From assembly GCF_052060015.1 (NCBI RefSeq), contig NZ_JBPODZ010000002.1:297015-361014 (forward strand): 64,000 bases of DNA, read 5' to 3'. The translations under genes were made by a program, and so were the position numbers. The stretch comes from Arhodomonas sp052060015 (GTDB taxonomy: Bacteria; Pseudomonadota; Gammaproteobacteria; Nitrococcales; Nitrococcaceae). The notes below the pieces were generated by a model. It was not told the origin of the DNA. It worked only from the letters and a program-made list of their open reading frames with translations, and did no database searches. Positions 28,805 through 36,551 of the stretch are shown here, one piece after another (position 1 is the first letter of the stretch; each line of letters opens with the position of its first letter).

Positions 28805-29176
28805 TCAGGCGTCGCCGCCCGGAAGGCCCTCGTGGTCCTCCTCCACGGCCCAGATGTTCTCCAGGCGGTAGAAGTCACGCACCTCCGGCAACATCACGTG
28901 GACCACCGCATCCCCCAGGTCCACCAGGATCCATCCCGAGCTGTCGTCCCCCTCCACCCCGAGCGGGGGCACGGAAGCGTCCTTGGCCAGCTCGACGATG
29001 CGGTCGGCAATGCTGCGCAGGTGCCGGCGCGAGGTCCCGCTCGCGAAGACCATGAAATCGGTGATGGCGGTGCGGCCACGGACGTCCAACACGACGACGT
29101 TGTCGGCCTTCATGTCCTCGACGGCCTCGACCACCAGATCCCGCACCGCCTCCGGCCTGCTCGCTTGTTTCGCCAT
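28805..29176 (-). CDS. rsfS: Ribosomal silencing factor RsfS
   Basis: Binds ribosomal protein L14 and blocks subunit joining in slow growth. The 123-residue protein shows VVEAVEDMKADNVVVLDVRGRTAITDFMVFASGTSRRHLRSIAD, typical of the DUF143 family, and GWILVDLGDAVVHVMLPEVRDFYRLENIW. I start at the ATG at 29176 with GAGGTAATT upstream; the longer frame runs into nadD and is not supported. The tail is acidic (EEDHEGLPGGDA). Confidence 0.95.
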   Translation of the reverse strand: MAKQASRPEAVRDLVVEAVEDMKADNVVVLDVRGRTAITDFMVFASGTSRRHLRSIADRIVELAKDASVPPLGVEGDDSSGWILVDLGDAVVHVMLPEVRDFYRLENIWAVEEDHEGLPGGDA

Positions 29177-29187
29177 AATTACCTCGA

Positions 29188-29844
29188 TCAAACCTGGGGG
29201 TAGCCGTACCAGCCCCGCCCCGCCACGAGCCGCCAGGCCGGCTCCGGCATCAGGCAGCGTGCCGACTCGCCCCGGGCGAGTAACCGGCGCACGCCGGTGG
29301 CGGAGATGTCCAGCTGGGTCACCGGTACGAACAGGATCCGGCCGGCGGGCCGCTCGCGCAGCTCTGTCACCCGGAGGGCCCGCCTTGTCGCCACCCACTG
29401 CCCGAATTCGCCGCCTGGGGAGGTGGCGTGACCGGGACGCTCCATGACCACCAGATGGGCGAACGTGATGAGCTCCCGCCAGCGATGCCATTTCGGCAGG
29501 CCGAGGAAGGCGTCGCTGCCCAGGGCGAAGCAAAGCGGACGCTCGCCCTCCTCCTTGCGCAGCGCCCGGAGGGTATCCACGGTGAAGGAGGGTCCGTCTC
29601 GGTGGAGCTCGCGGTCGTCCACCCGCAGCCCGGGTAGGTCGCGGACGGCCTCACGCAGCACCGCCAGGCGGCGCTCCGGGCCCACCCGCGGCGGCGGGCG
29701 GTGGGGTGGTATGCGCCCCGGCACCAGGCGCATCTCGCCGAGGTGGAGCTGCTCCAGCAGCTCCACCGCCGGCCGCAGGTGGCCATAATGGACGGGGTCG
29801 AAGGTCCCGCCGAGGATCCCGAGGGGGCTCGGGCGCACACTCAT
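29188..29844 (-). CDS. nadD: Nicotinate-nucleotide adenylyltransferase
   Basis: Adenylates nicotinate mononucleotide in NAD synthesis. The 218-residue protein has the nucleotidyl-transferase motif GILGGTFDPVHYGHLRPA (the GxFxPxHxGH family), DRELHRDGPSFTVDTL, LGSDAFLGLPKWHRW and the C-terminal DISATGVRRLL (ISxTxxR). It overlaps proA by 4 nt and ends 11 nt before rsfS. Confidence 0.96.
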   Translation of the reverse strand: MSVRPSPLGILGGTFDPVHYGHLRPAVELLEQLHLGEMRLVPGRIPPHRPPPRVGPERRLAVLREAVRDLPGLRVDDRELHRDGPSFTVDTLRALRKEEGERPLCFALGSDAFLGLPKWHRWRELITFAHLVVMERPGHATSPGGEFGQWVATRRALRVTELRERPAGRILFVPVTQLDISATGVRRLLARGESARCLMPEPAWRLVAGRGWYGYPQV

Positions 29845-31124
29845 TCGCGGATATGACCGTCACCGAAGACCACGTACTTCTCCGTGGTCAGGCCCTCCAG
29901 GCCCACGGGGCCCCGGGCATGGAGCTTGTCGGTGCTGATGCCGATCTCCGCGCCCAGGCCGTACTCCGCGCCGTCGGCGAAGCGCGTGGAGGCGTTGACC
30001 ATCACCGAGGCGGAATCCACCTCGCGCAGGAAGCGCTGGGCGTGGCTCCAGTGCTCAGTGACGATGGCGTCGGTGTGGTGCGACCCGTACCCCTCGATAT
30101 GGCCGATAGCGGTATCGAGGTCGTCGACCACCCGCACTGCCAGCACCGGTGCCAGGTACTCCGCCGCCCAGTCGGCCTCCGTGGCGGCCTCCATGGCCGG
30201 GACCAGCGCCCGCGCCCGCTCGCAGCCGCGCAGCGCCACGCCGGCCTCCCGGTAGCGCTCGGCGAGCCCCGGCAGCAACTCCCCTGCCACCGCGGCGTGG
30301 ACCAGCAGGGTCTCCATGGTGTTGCAGGTGCCGTAGCGCTGGGTCTTGGCGTTGTAGGCGACCCGCTGGGCCTTGTCGAGGTCGGCGTGCTCGTCCACGT
30401 AGACGTGGCAGACGCCATCGAGGTGCTTGATCATGGGCACCGTGGCCTCGCGCATGATGCGCTCGATCAGCCCCTTGCCGCCGCGGGGTACCAGTACGTC
30501 CACATAGTCCGACAGGGTGATCAGCTCGCCCACCGCCGCACGGTCGGTGGTCTCGATCACCTGGACCGCGGCCTCCGGCAGCCCCGCCGACTCCAGTCCG
30601 CGCTGGATGCAGCCGGCGATGGCGCGGTTGGAATGAATGGACTCGGAACCGCCGCGGAGGATCGCGGCGTTGCCGGACTTCAGGCACAGCCCGGCGGCGT
30701 CGGCGGTGACGTTGGGACGGGATTCGTAGATGATCCCCACCACGCCCAGCGGCACCCGCATGCGGCCCACCCGGATGCCGGAGGGCATCGCGTTGACCTC
30801 ACGCATCGCCCCCACCGGATCCGCGAGGGTCGCGATATGGCGCAACCCCTCGGCCATGGCGGTGATGCGGCCATCGGTGAACTCCAGGCGGTCCAGCAAC
30901 GCCTCGTCCAGCCCTGCGGCGCGCCCGGCCTCGAGGTCCGCGGCATTGGCCTCGCGCAATCGTTGACGCTGCGCCTCGATGGTGTCGGCGATGGCCGTCA
31001 GCGCCGCGTTGCGCCGCCCCGGCTCCGAACGCGCCAGCTCGCGGCCGGCCTCGCGGGCCCGTTTACCCAGCGAGCGCACGTAGTCGGGGATATCGGTCAC
31101 TGTCTGCTCTGCGCCGGTGCTCAT
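29841..31124 (-). CDS. proA: Gamma-glutamyl phosphate reductase
   Basis: NADPH-dependent reduction of gamma-glutamyl phosphate to the semialdehyde, the second step of proline synthesis. The 427-residue protein has the aldehyde-dehydrogenase fold and the catalytic Cys in TQRYGTCNTMETLLVH. VGIIYESRPNVTADAAGLCLKSGNA and the C-terminal GPVGLEGLTTEKYVVFGDG are characteristic. It overlaps holA and nadD by 4 nt each. In this lineage proline synthesis is thus tied to a core DNA replication/NAD operon. Confidence 0.97.
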   Translation of the reverse strand: MSTGAEQTVTDIPDYVRSLGKRAREAGRELARSEPGRRNAALTAIADTIEAQRQRLREANAADLEAGRAAGLDEALLDRLEFTDGRITAMAEGLRHIATLADPVGAMREVNAMPSGIRVGRMRVPLGVVGIIYESRPNVTADAAGLCLKSGNAAILRGGSESIHSNRAIAGCIQRGLESAGLPEAAVQVIETTDRAAVGELITLSDYVDVLVPRGGKGLIERIMREATVPMIKHLDGVCHVYVDEHADLDKAQRVAYNAKTQRYGTCNTMETLLVHAAVAGELLPGLAERYREAGVALRGCERARALVPAMEAATEADWAAEYLAPVLAVRVVDDLDTAIGHIEGYGSHHTDAIVTEHWSHAQRFLREVDSASVMVNASTRFADGAEYGLGAEIGISTDKLHARGPVGLEGLTTEKYVVFGDGHIRE

Positions 31125-32176
31125 CGTCGTCGTCCACTCCCCCCGCCGCCGGCCGGTGCGGCGGCGGCCAGTCCGGTCATTTCCGTAGCCAATTGTAACA
31201 GCTCATCCCAGCCGCGGCCGGATGCCGCCCCCTTGAGCGTCCGGTCCACCCGCGCCGCCCGCGGGATCAGCGCCTCCCAGCGCCCGGCGGGCGGGCCCAG
31301 TGCTGCCTGCCAGAAAGCGGCCCGTTCCGCCTTTCGAATGCGGTGGCGGCCGAATACGGCATCCGGCGACTCCCGCCGGTCACGCCGGCCCGCCTGCAGC
31401 TCGGCGAGCACCCGCAGCGTGCGGGCCAGCACGCCCAGTACCAGCACCGGCTCCTCGCCCTCCTGGCGCAGGGTCTCGGTGATCCGCCAAACCCGGCCCA
31501 CGTCCCCGCCGAGCACGGCCCGTGGCAGATCGAAGGTCACGAAGCGGGCGCTGTCCCCCACCGCCTCGCGGACCTCCTTGGCCCCGACGTGGCCGCCCTC
31601 ACAGAGCAGCGCCAGCTTGTCGATCTCCTGTGCCGCCGCCAACAGGTTGCCCTCGGCACGCCCGGCGAGCAGGTCGACCGCCTCTTGGTCCGCCTGAAGC
31701 CCCCGGGCACGCAGCCGCCGCCACAGCCAGGCCGGGAGCTGCTCCGCGGTCACGGGCCAGGCATGGACGTGATCGCCCGCCCGCGCCAGGGCCTTAACCC
31801 AGGCGCTCTGGCGCTGGCGGTAGTCGATGGCCCCGGCGACCACCACCAGTACCAGGTCCGCCGGCGGTGCGGCGGCATACTCCTGGAGGGCGGCGCCACC
31901 GTCGCGACCGGGTTTTCCGTCGGGGAGGCGCAGCTCGATGAGCCGGCGGCTGCTGAACAGCGACAGGCTGCGCGCGGCCTCCCGCAACCGCGACCAGTCG
32001 AACCCCGGCTCACCGTGGAAGACCTCGCGCTCGTCGAAACCGGCATCCCGGGCCGCCGAGCGGATGACGGCCAGGGCCTCTTCCAGGAGGAGCGGCTCAT
32101 CGCCGGTGAGCAGATAGACGGGGGCGGGGCCCTGACCCAGCCGACCCGACAGTTGCTCCGGGCGCAGCTCCGCCAT
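31121..32176 (-). CDS. holA: DNA polymerase III subunit delta
   Basis: Clamp-loader subunit that opens the beta clamp. The 351-residue protein has the delta pattern PVYLLTGDEPLLLEEALAVIR, then DWSRLREAARSLSLFSSRRLIELRLP and an AAA+-like core without Walker motifs (normal for delta). Later come GRAEGNLLAAAQEIDKLALL and a C-terminal collar region. A Gly-rich basic tail (GGGGSGRRR) ends the protein. It lies 2 nt after lptE, the near-universal gammaproteobacterial pairing. Confidence 0.95.
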   Translation of the reverse strand: MAELRPEQLSGRLGQGPAPVYLLTGDEPLLLEEALAVIRSAARDAGFDEREVFHGEPGFDWSRLREAARSLSLFSSRRLIELRLPDGKPGRDGGAALQEYAAAPPADLVLVVVAGAIDYRQRQSAWVKALARAGDHVHAWPVTAEQLPAWLWRRLRARGLQADQEAVDLLAGRAEGNLLAAAQEIDKLALLCEGGHVGAKEVREAVGDSARFVTFDLPRAVLGGDVGRVWRITETLRQEGEEPVLVLGVLARTLRVLAELQAGRRDRRESPDAVFGRHRIRKAERAAFWQAALGPPAGRWEALIPRAARVDRTLKGAASGRGWDELLQLATEMTGLAAAAPAGGGGSGRRR

Positions 32177-32178
32177 GG

Positions 32179-32682
32179 TCAGCCATTCCCCTCCGGTTCC
32201 AGGGCGGCGAGCCGCGAGAGCATCAGGCGAATGGCCTCGGCGCGCAGCTCGGCGGTAAGCCGCTCGCGGCGCGCCTGCTCGGCAAGGGCATCGTCCCCAT
32301 CGGCGCGGTAGGTCCCCTGGGCGGTGGCGGACGCCTGCGCCGCCCGGGGCTCGCCGTCACCGCCGAGCACCCGGTAGGTGAGGCGATAGGTGAGCTCGTA
32401 CTCCACCGCGCGCCCGCGGTCGTCCTCGGCCAGGGCCCGGCGCGGGGTCTGCTCGGCGAGCAGCGCCAGCACCTGCTGCGCCACCGCCTCGTCCACTGAC
32501 CGGCCACCGAGGGCGGTGAGCTCGCGCTCCGCCGCACGCCGGACGGCGGAGAGGTCATTGGGTGCGGTGACCGCCACGGCGCGCCCCTCCAGCCCGGCAC
32601 CGCCGCTGCCACGGAGCTGCCAACCACAGCCGGCGAGGACCAGGGCGAGGAACAGGACCGGGAGGACACGCCAGGGGCGCAT
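32179..32682 (-). CDS. lptE: LPS-assembly lipoprotein LptE
   Basis: Outer-membrane lipoprotein that plugs the LptD barrel and helps insert lipopolysaccharide. The 167-residue precursor has the lipobox LVLAGC (Cys at 19) followed immediately by GWQLRGSGG, the classic LptE mature start. The body contains AVAVTAPND and a strand-rich region YELTYRLTYRVL. Its ATG shares a base with the leuS stop (TAATG), so translation is coupled to leuS. Confidence 0.93.
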   Translation of the reverse strand: MRPWRVLPVLFLALVLAGCGWQLRGSGGAGLEGRAVAVTAPNDLSAVRRAAERELTALGGRSVDEAVAQQVLALLAEQTPRRALAEDDRGRAVEYELTYRLTYRVLGGDGEPRAAQASATAQGTYRADGDDALAEQARRERLTAELRAEAIRLMLSRLAALEPEGNG

Positions 32683-35135
32683 TACTTCGCCACCACGTTC
32701 ACCAATCGGCCCGGCACCACGATCACCTTCCGCACGTCCTTCCCCTCGGTAAAGCGACGCACGTTGTCATCGGCCAGGGCCGCCGCCTCGATGGCATCGT
32801 TGGCGGCATCCGCCGCCACCTGGATGCGGCTGCGGAGCTTGCCGTTGACCTGGACCACCAGCTCCACGGTGTCACGCTCCAGCGCCGCCTCGTCCACCAC
32901 CGGCCACGCCCGGTCCACGATGGCGTCCTCATGGCCGAGCTCGCGCCACAGCCGGTGGGTGATATGCGGGACGATGGGCGCGAGGATGAGCACGGCGGAC
33001 TCCAGGGCCTCTTGGCGGACCGCCCGCCCCTGGGGGGTTTCCGGCTGGAATCGACCCAGGTCGTTACTGAGCTCCATTACGGCGGCGATGGCCGTGTTGA
33101 AGGTGAACCGCCGGCCGATGTCGTCGCTGGCCTTGCGGATGGTCTCGTGGACCTTACGCCGCATCCCCCGCTCGGCCTCGCTGAGCCCGGCGGGGTCCAG
33201 GGCCGGCGGCGCCGCGTCGGCGACGTGCTCGACGACCAGGTTCCAGAGCCGGCGCAGGAACCGCGAGGCCCCTTCCACACCGGAATCCGACCACTCCAGG
33301 GACTGCTCCGGGGGCGCGGCGAACATGGTGAACAGCCGCACCGTGTCCGCCCCGAAGCGCTCCACCAGCTCCTGGGGATCCACGGTGTTGCCCTTGGACT
33401 TGGACATCTTGGCACCGTCCTTGAGCACCATGCCCTGGGTGAGGAGCCGAGTGAAGGGCTCGTCGGCGTGCACCAGGCCCTCGTCGCGCATCACCTTGTA
33501 GTAGAAACGGGCGTAGAGCAGGTGCAGGATGGCGTGCTCGATGCCGCCGATGTACTGATCCACCGGGGTCCAGAAGTCGGCGCGCTCGTCGACCATGGCC
33601 TGGTGGTTGTCGGCGCAGGCGAAGCGCGCATAGTACCAGCTGGACTCCATGAAGGTGTCGAAGGTGTCGGTCTCGCGCTCCGCCTCCCCACCGCATTTCG
33701 GGCAGGTGGTGCGGTAGAACTCCGGCATCTGCTTGAGCGGCGAGCCGGCCCCTTCGAAGGAGACCTGCTCCGGCAGCACCACGGGGAGGTCCTGGTCGGG
33801 GACGGGCACGTCGCCACAGCTCGGGCACTCGATCATGGGGATGGGCGCGCCCCAGTAGCGCTGGCGGGACACGCCCCAGTCGCGCAGCCGGTAGTTGACC
33901 CGGCGCCCGCCGCGCCCCTCGGACTCGAAACGCGCCGCCAAGCGCTCGAAGGCCTCCTCGGAGGTCAGCCCCGTGTACTCCCCGGAATCCACCAGCCGCC
34001 CCTTTGCGGTGACGGCGCCGTCGCTCACGTCCACCGTCTCCTGGCCTTCGGGGACGATCACCGGGCGGATGGGGATGTCATAGGCACGGGCAAACTCCCA
34101 GTCGCGCTGGTCATGGGCGGGCACCGCCATCACCGCGCCGGAACCGTACTCCATGAGCACGAAGTTGGCGACATAGACCGGCAGCTCCGCGCCGGTGAGC
34201 GGATGGATGGCGCGCAGCCCGGTGTCCATGCCGCGCTTTTCCATGGTGGCGACGTCCGCCTCGGAGACGGTGCTGTGCCGGCACTCCTCGACGAAGGCCG
34301 CCAGCGCCGGGTTGCCCTCCGCCGCCTCGGCGGCCAGGGGATGCTCGGCCGCCAGTGCCATGTACGTGGCGCCGTAGAGGGTGTCCGGGCGGGTCGTATA
34401 GACCTGCAGCGGCTCATCGCGGCCGGCCACGTCGAAGGCGATCTCCACGCCCTCGGAGCGGCCGATCCAGTTGCGCTGCATGGTACGCACCTGCTCCGGC
34501 CAGCCGTCGAGCGCCTCGATGGCCTCGAGCAGCTCATCGGCATAGGCGGTGATGCGCAGGAACCACTGGGGGATGGCCCGGCGCTCCACCGGCGCCCCGG
34601 AGCGCCAGCCACGGCCGTCGATGACCTGCTCGTTGGCGAGCACGGTCTGATCCACCGGATCCCAGTTCACCGTGGCGGTCTTCTTGTAGACCAGCCCCTT
34701 CTCGTAGAGGCGGGTGAACAGCCACTGCTCCCAGCGGTAGTACTCGGGATCGCAGGTGGCGAACTCCCGGGACCAGTCATAGCCGAAACCGAGGCCCTGA
34801 AGCTGCTCGCGCATGTGCGCGATGTTCTCCCGGGTCCACTGGGCCGGCGGCACGTTGTTCTGCATCGCCGCGTTCTCGGCGGGCAGGCCGAAGGCGTCCC
34901 AGCCCATGGGCTGGAGGACGTTGTAACCGCGCATCCGCTTGTAGCGGGCGACCACGTCGCCGATGGTGTAGTTGCGCACGTGGCCCATGTGCAGCTTCCC
35001 GCTGGGATAGGGGAACATGCACAGGCAGTAGTACGTCTCGCGATCCGTCCGCTCGACGGCCTTAAAGGTCTCGTTGGCCTCCCAGTAGCGCCGGGCCTCC
35101 GCCTCGACCACCTCCGGCTGGTATGTCTTGTCCAT
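32682..35135 (-). CDS. leuS: Leucyl-tRNA synthetase
   Basis: Class I synthetase charging tRNA-Leu, with a CP1 editing domain. The HIGH motif is HMGH at 49-52 (SGKLHMGHVRNYTIGDV). KMSKS is at 576-580 in DGAKMSKSKGNTVDP. The zinc-like Cys pair CPSCGDVP...CPKCGGEA lies between them, and the editing domain retains TRPDTLYGATYMALAAEH. At 817 residues it is somewhat shorter than the 860 of E. coli. It is the first gene of the long minus-strand array running to pmbA and is divergent from ybeL. Confidence 0.98.
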   Translation of the reverse strand: MDKTYQPEVVEAEARRYWEANETFKAVERTDRETYYCLCMFPYPSGKLHMGHVRNYTIGDVVARYKRMRGYNVLQPMGWDAFGLPAENAAMQNNVPPAQWTRENIAHMREQLQGLGFGYDWSREFATCDPEYYRWEQWLFTRLYEKGLVYKKTATVNWDPVDQTVLANEQVIDGRGWRSGAPVERRAIPQWFLRITAYADELLEAIEALDGWPEQVRTMQRNWIGRSEGVEIAFDVAGRDEPLQVYTTRPDTLYGATYMALAAEHPLAAEAAEGNPALAAFVEECRHSTVSEADVATMEKRGMDTGLRAIHPLTGAELPVYVANFVLMEYGSGAVMAVPAHDQRDWEFARAYDIPIRPVIVPEGQETVDVSDGAVTAKGRLVDSGEYTGLTSEEAFERLAARFESEGRGGRRVNYRLRDWGVSRQRYWGAPIPMIECPSCGDVPVPDQDLPVVLPEQVSFEGAGSPLKQMPEFYRTTCPKCGGEAERETDTFDTFMESSWYYARFACADNHQAMVDERADFWTPVDQYIGGIEHAILHLLYARFYYKVMRDEGLVHADEPFTRLLTQGMVLKDGAKMSKSKGNTVDPQELVERFGADTVRLFTMFAAPPEQSLEWSDSGVEGASRFLRRLWNLVVEHVADAAPPALDPAGLSEAERGMRRKVHETIRKASDDIGRRFTFNTAIAAVMELSNDLGRFQPETPQGRAVRQEALESAVLILAPIVPHITHRLWRELGHEDAIVDRAWPVVDEAALERDTVELVVQVNGKLRSRIQVAADAANDAIEAAALADDNVRRFTEGKDVRKVIVVPGRLVNVVAK

Positions 35136-35260
35136 GGAGCTCGATCAATCCAGTGGGTTTGCGATGAATCGGCAAGGATACCGTGTCCCATCGGGGCTTT
35201 GCACCAGCGGCGAAGCGCGGCATATTGGCGGGCCATACCCCACGACCGGCAGGGAGCAAG

Positions 35261-35788
35261 ATGAGCGAAGACCCACAGGAACGCGAGCGTCGCGGCTACG
35301 AGACCATGCTCGGACGGCTGCGCGAGCGCCTCGAGGAGGCCGAGCACGGCTTCGGGCCGCGGGTCCGCGAGGCCCTGGAACACGCCCGGGAGCAGGCAGT
35401 GGAGCTCGGCGAGCTCACCCGCGAGGAGGCGGACCGCATCGCCTCCTGGCTGCGCCGGGACCTCGAGGAGGCGGCGGACTTCACGGCGCGCACCGACCGC
35501 GACCTCAACTCCTGGCTGCACATGGACGTCCAGCTCATCGAGAACTGGATTCTCGATCGCTTCACCTCCGTGGCCGACCGCCAGCGCCTGGAGTGGCTGG
35601 AGTTCGAGCAGTTCCTGGAGCGCGCCTCGGAATACCACACCGGCGAGATCGCCGGCCCCGGACGGCTGCGGTGCCGCAATTGCGGCGAGACCCTGACCTT
35701 CACCCGCCCGGGCCACATCCCGCCGTGCCCGAAGTGCCACGGCACGGTCTACAGCCGGGCGCCGGCGGAGGGGAGCCCCAGCGGCTGA
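35261..35788 (+). CDS. ybeL: Zinc-ribbon protein YbeL (DUF1451)
   Basis: A 175-residue soluble protein: a long charged helical region (residues 1-125, with GYETMLGRLRERLEEAEH and ELTREEADRIASWLRRDLEEA), then a C-terminal zinc ribbon with RCRNCGETLTF and IPPCPKCHGTVYSR (two CxxC pairs). The function is unknown. In E. coli ybeL is also divergent from leuS, so this pair marks the conserved edge of the backbone next to the Kai insertion. Ribosome site AGGGAG. Confidence 0.92.
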   Translation: MSEDPQERERRGYETMLGRLRERLEEAEHGFGPRVREALEHAREQAVELGELTREEADRIASWLRRDLEEAADFTARTDRDLNSWLHMDVQLIENWILDRFTSVADRQRLEWLEFEQFLERASEYHTGEIAGPGRLRCRNCGETLTFTRPGHIPPCPKCHGTVYSRAPAEGSPSG

Positions 35789-35795
35789 ATGGCGC

Positions 35796-35978
35796 TCACA
35801 GCAACGGCGCGAGTAGCAGGTCGCCGTAGCCCCAGATCACCGTGCCGACGAGCAGGACCATGAAGCCCAGCAACTCGTCACTGATGATCTGCCGTGCCCT
35901 ACCCATCGCCTCGTGGTAGCCGGTGCTACCCGGGCGGTGTGGCGGGCGCTCACGGCGGAACTGCAGGCGCTCGATCAT
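35796..35978 (-). CDS. Small membrane protein of unknown function (second of an overlapping pair)
   Basis: A 60-residue protein with a basic N-terminal half (MIERLQFRRERPPHRPG) and one C-terminal membrane helix (ELLGFMVLLVGTVIWGYGDLLLAPLL). The GTVIWGYGDL ending occurs in small proteobacterial membrane proteins of unknown role. The ATG overlaps the stop of the preceding small gene by 4 nt (ATGA), supporting genuine coupled translation. The two genes follow kaiB on the same strand. Confidence 0.55.
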   Translation of the reverse strand: MIERLQFRRERPPHRPGSTGYHEAMGRARQIISDELLGFMVLLVGTVIWGYGDLLLAPLL

Positions 35979-36160
35979 CCCCGCTCCAGGCTCATGCCCT
36001 CACAGAGCACGTTGTGCTTGACCATCAGCAACAGCCCGGCCACGGTTACGATCGAGCCGGAGCGCAGGAACCATTCCGAGTCCCCGCTGGCCACCGAGGC
36101 AACCAGCGACGCGCCCACGGCCGTCGCCGCCACGGTGCTATTGATGAGGATATCGCGCAC
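35975..36160 (-). CDS. Small two-helix membrane protein of unknown function
   Basis: A 61-residue protein read from GTG at 36160, chosen because TTGGAGGCG lies 8 nt upstream. The longer frame upstream is antisense to nothing useful and is out of character with membrane coding. Two hydrophobic stretches are visible: ILINSTVAATAVGASLVASVA and SGSIVTVAGLLLMVKHNVL, separated by a short acidic turn (SGDSEWF). No family was recognised. It lies 73 nt after kaiB and overlaps the next small gene by 4 nt, so all may be one transcript. Confidence 0.5.
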   Translation of the reverse strand: MRDILINSTVAATAVGASLVASVASGDSEWFLRSGSIVTVAGLLLMVKHNVLCEGMSLERG

Positions 36161-36233
36161 GGCGAACGCCTCCAAGATGCCGTGGTTCAGACTAGGGGTA
36201 GTGTCCGGGCAACGCCATCCGGCAAACCCCTTA

Positions 36234-36551
36234 TCAGTCCGGAGCCATTGCGGCCCGCTCGCGCAGGAAGCCGCCGAGCCGGTCGCGCTCGGAGAGATCC
36301 CCGTAGAGCACACCCTGCAGGCGCCCGTCACGCATATGGGCCAGCGCCGGGGTCGCGAAGGTGCCATGGACCAGCGCCTGCTCCGGTTCACGCAGCAGGT
36401 CGATCTCGCGACAGGAGAGGCCCTCCAAGCCGCTTTGCGCCAGTGCGCTGTGGAGGTTCGCTCGGGCGCGCCGGGACCGGGGGGCATCCCCGGTGACGAA
36501 GAGCACCAGCTCGGTGGCCGTTTCCTGCGGGCAGCGTTCGCTGTCGGTCAT
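36234..36551 (-). CDS. kaiB: KaiB-domain protein
   Basis: A 105-residue thioredoxin-like KaiB. In cyanobacteria KaiB switches fold and binds the CI ring of KaiC. Matching segments are TELVLFVTGDAPRSRRARANL (KLYVAGNTPNS-like), CREIDLLREPEQALVHGTFATPALA (IDVL...ATPTL-like) and LYGDLSERDRLGGFL (IGDLSNREKVL-like). I start at the ATG at 36551, which shares one base with the kaiC stop (TGATG) and has GGAGG 7 nt upstream; a GTG 3 nt earlier is possible. Lineage-specific N-terminal residues contain ERCPQETA. Gene order kaiC-kaiB with one-base overlap implies stoichiometric expression. Confidence 0.88.
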   Translation of the reverse strand: MTDSERCPQETATELVLFVTGDAPRSRRARANLHSALAQSGLEGLSCREIDLLREPEQALVHGTFATPALAHMRDGRLQGVLYGDLSERDRLGGFLRERAAMAPD

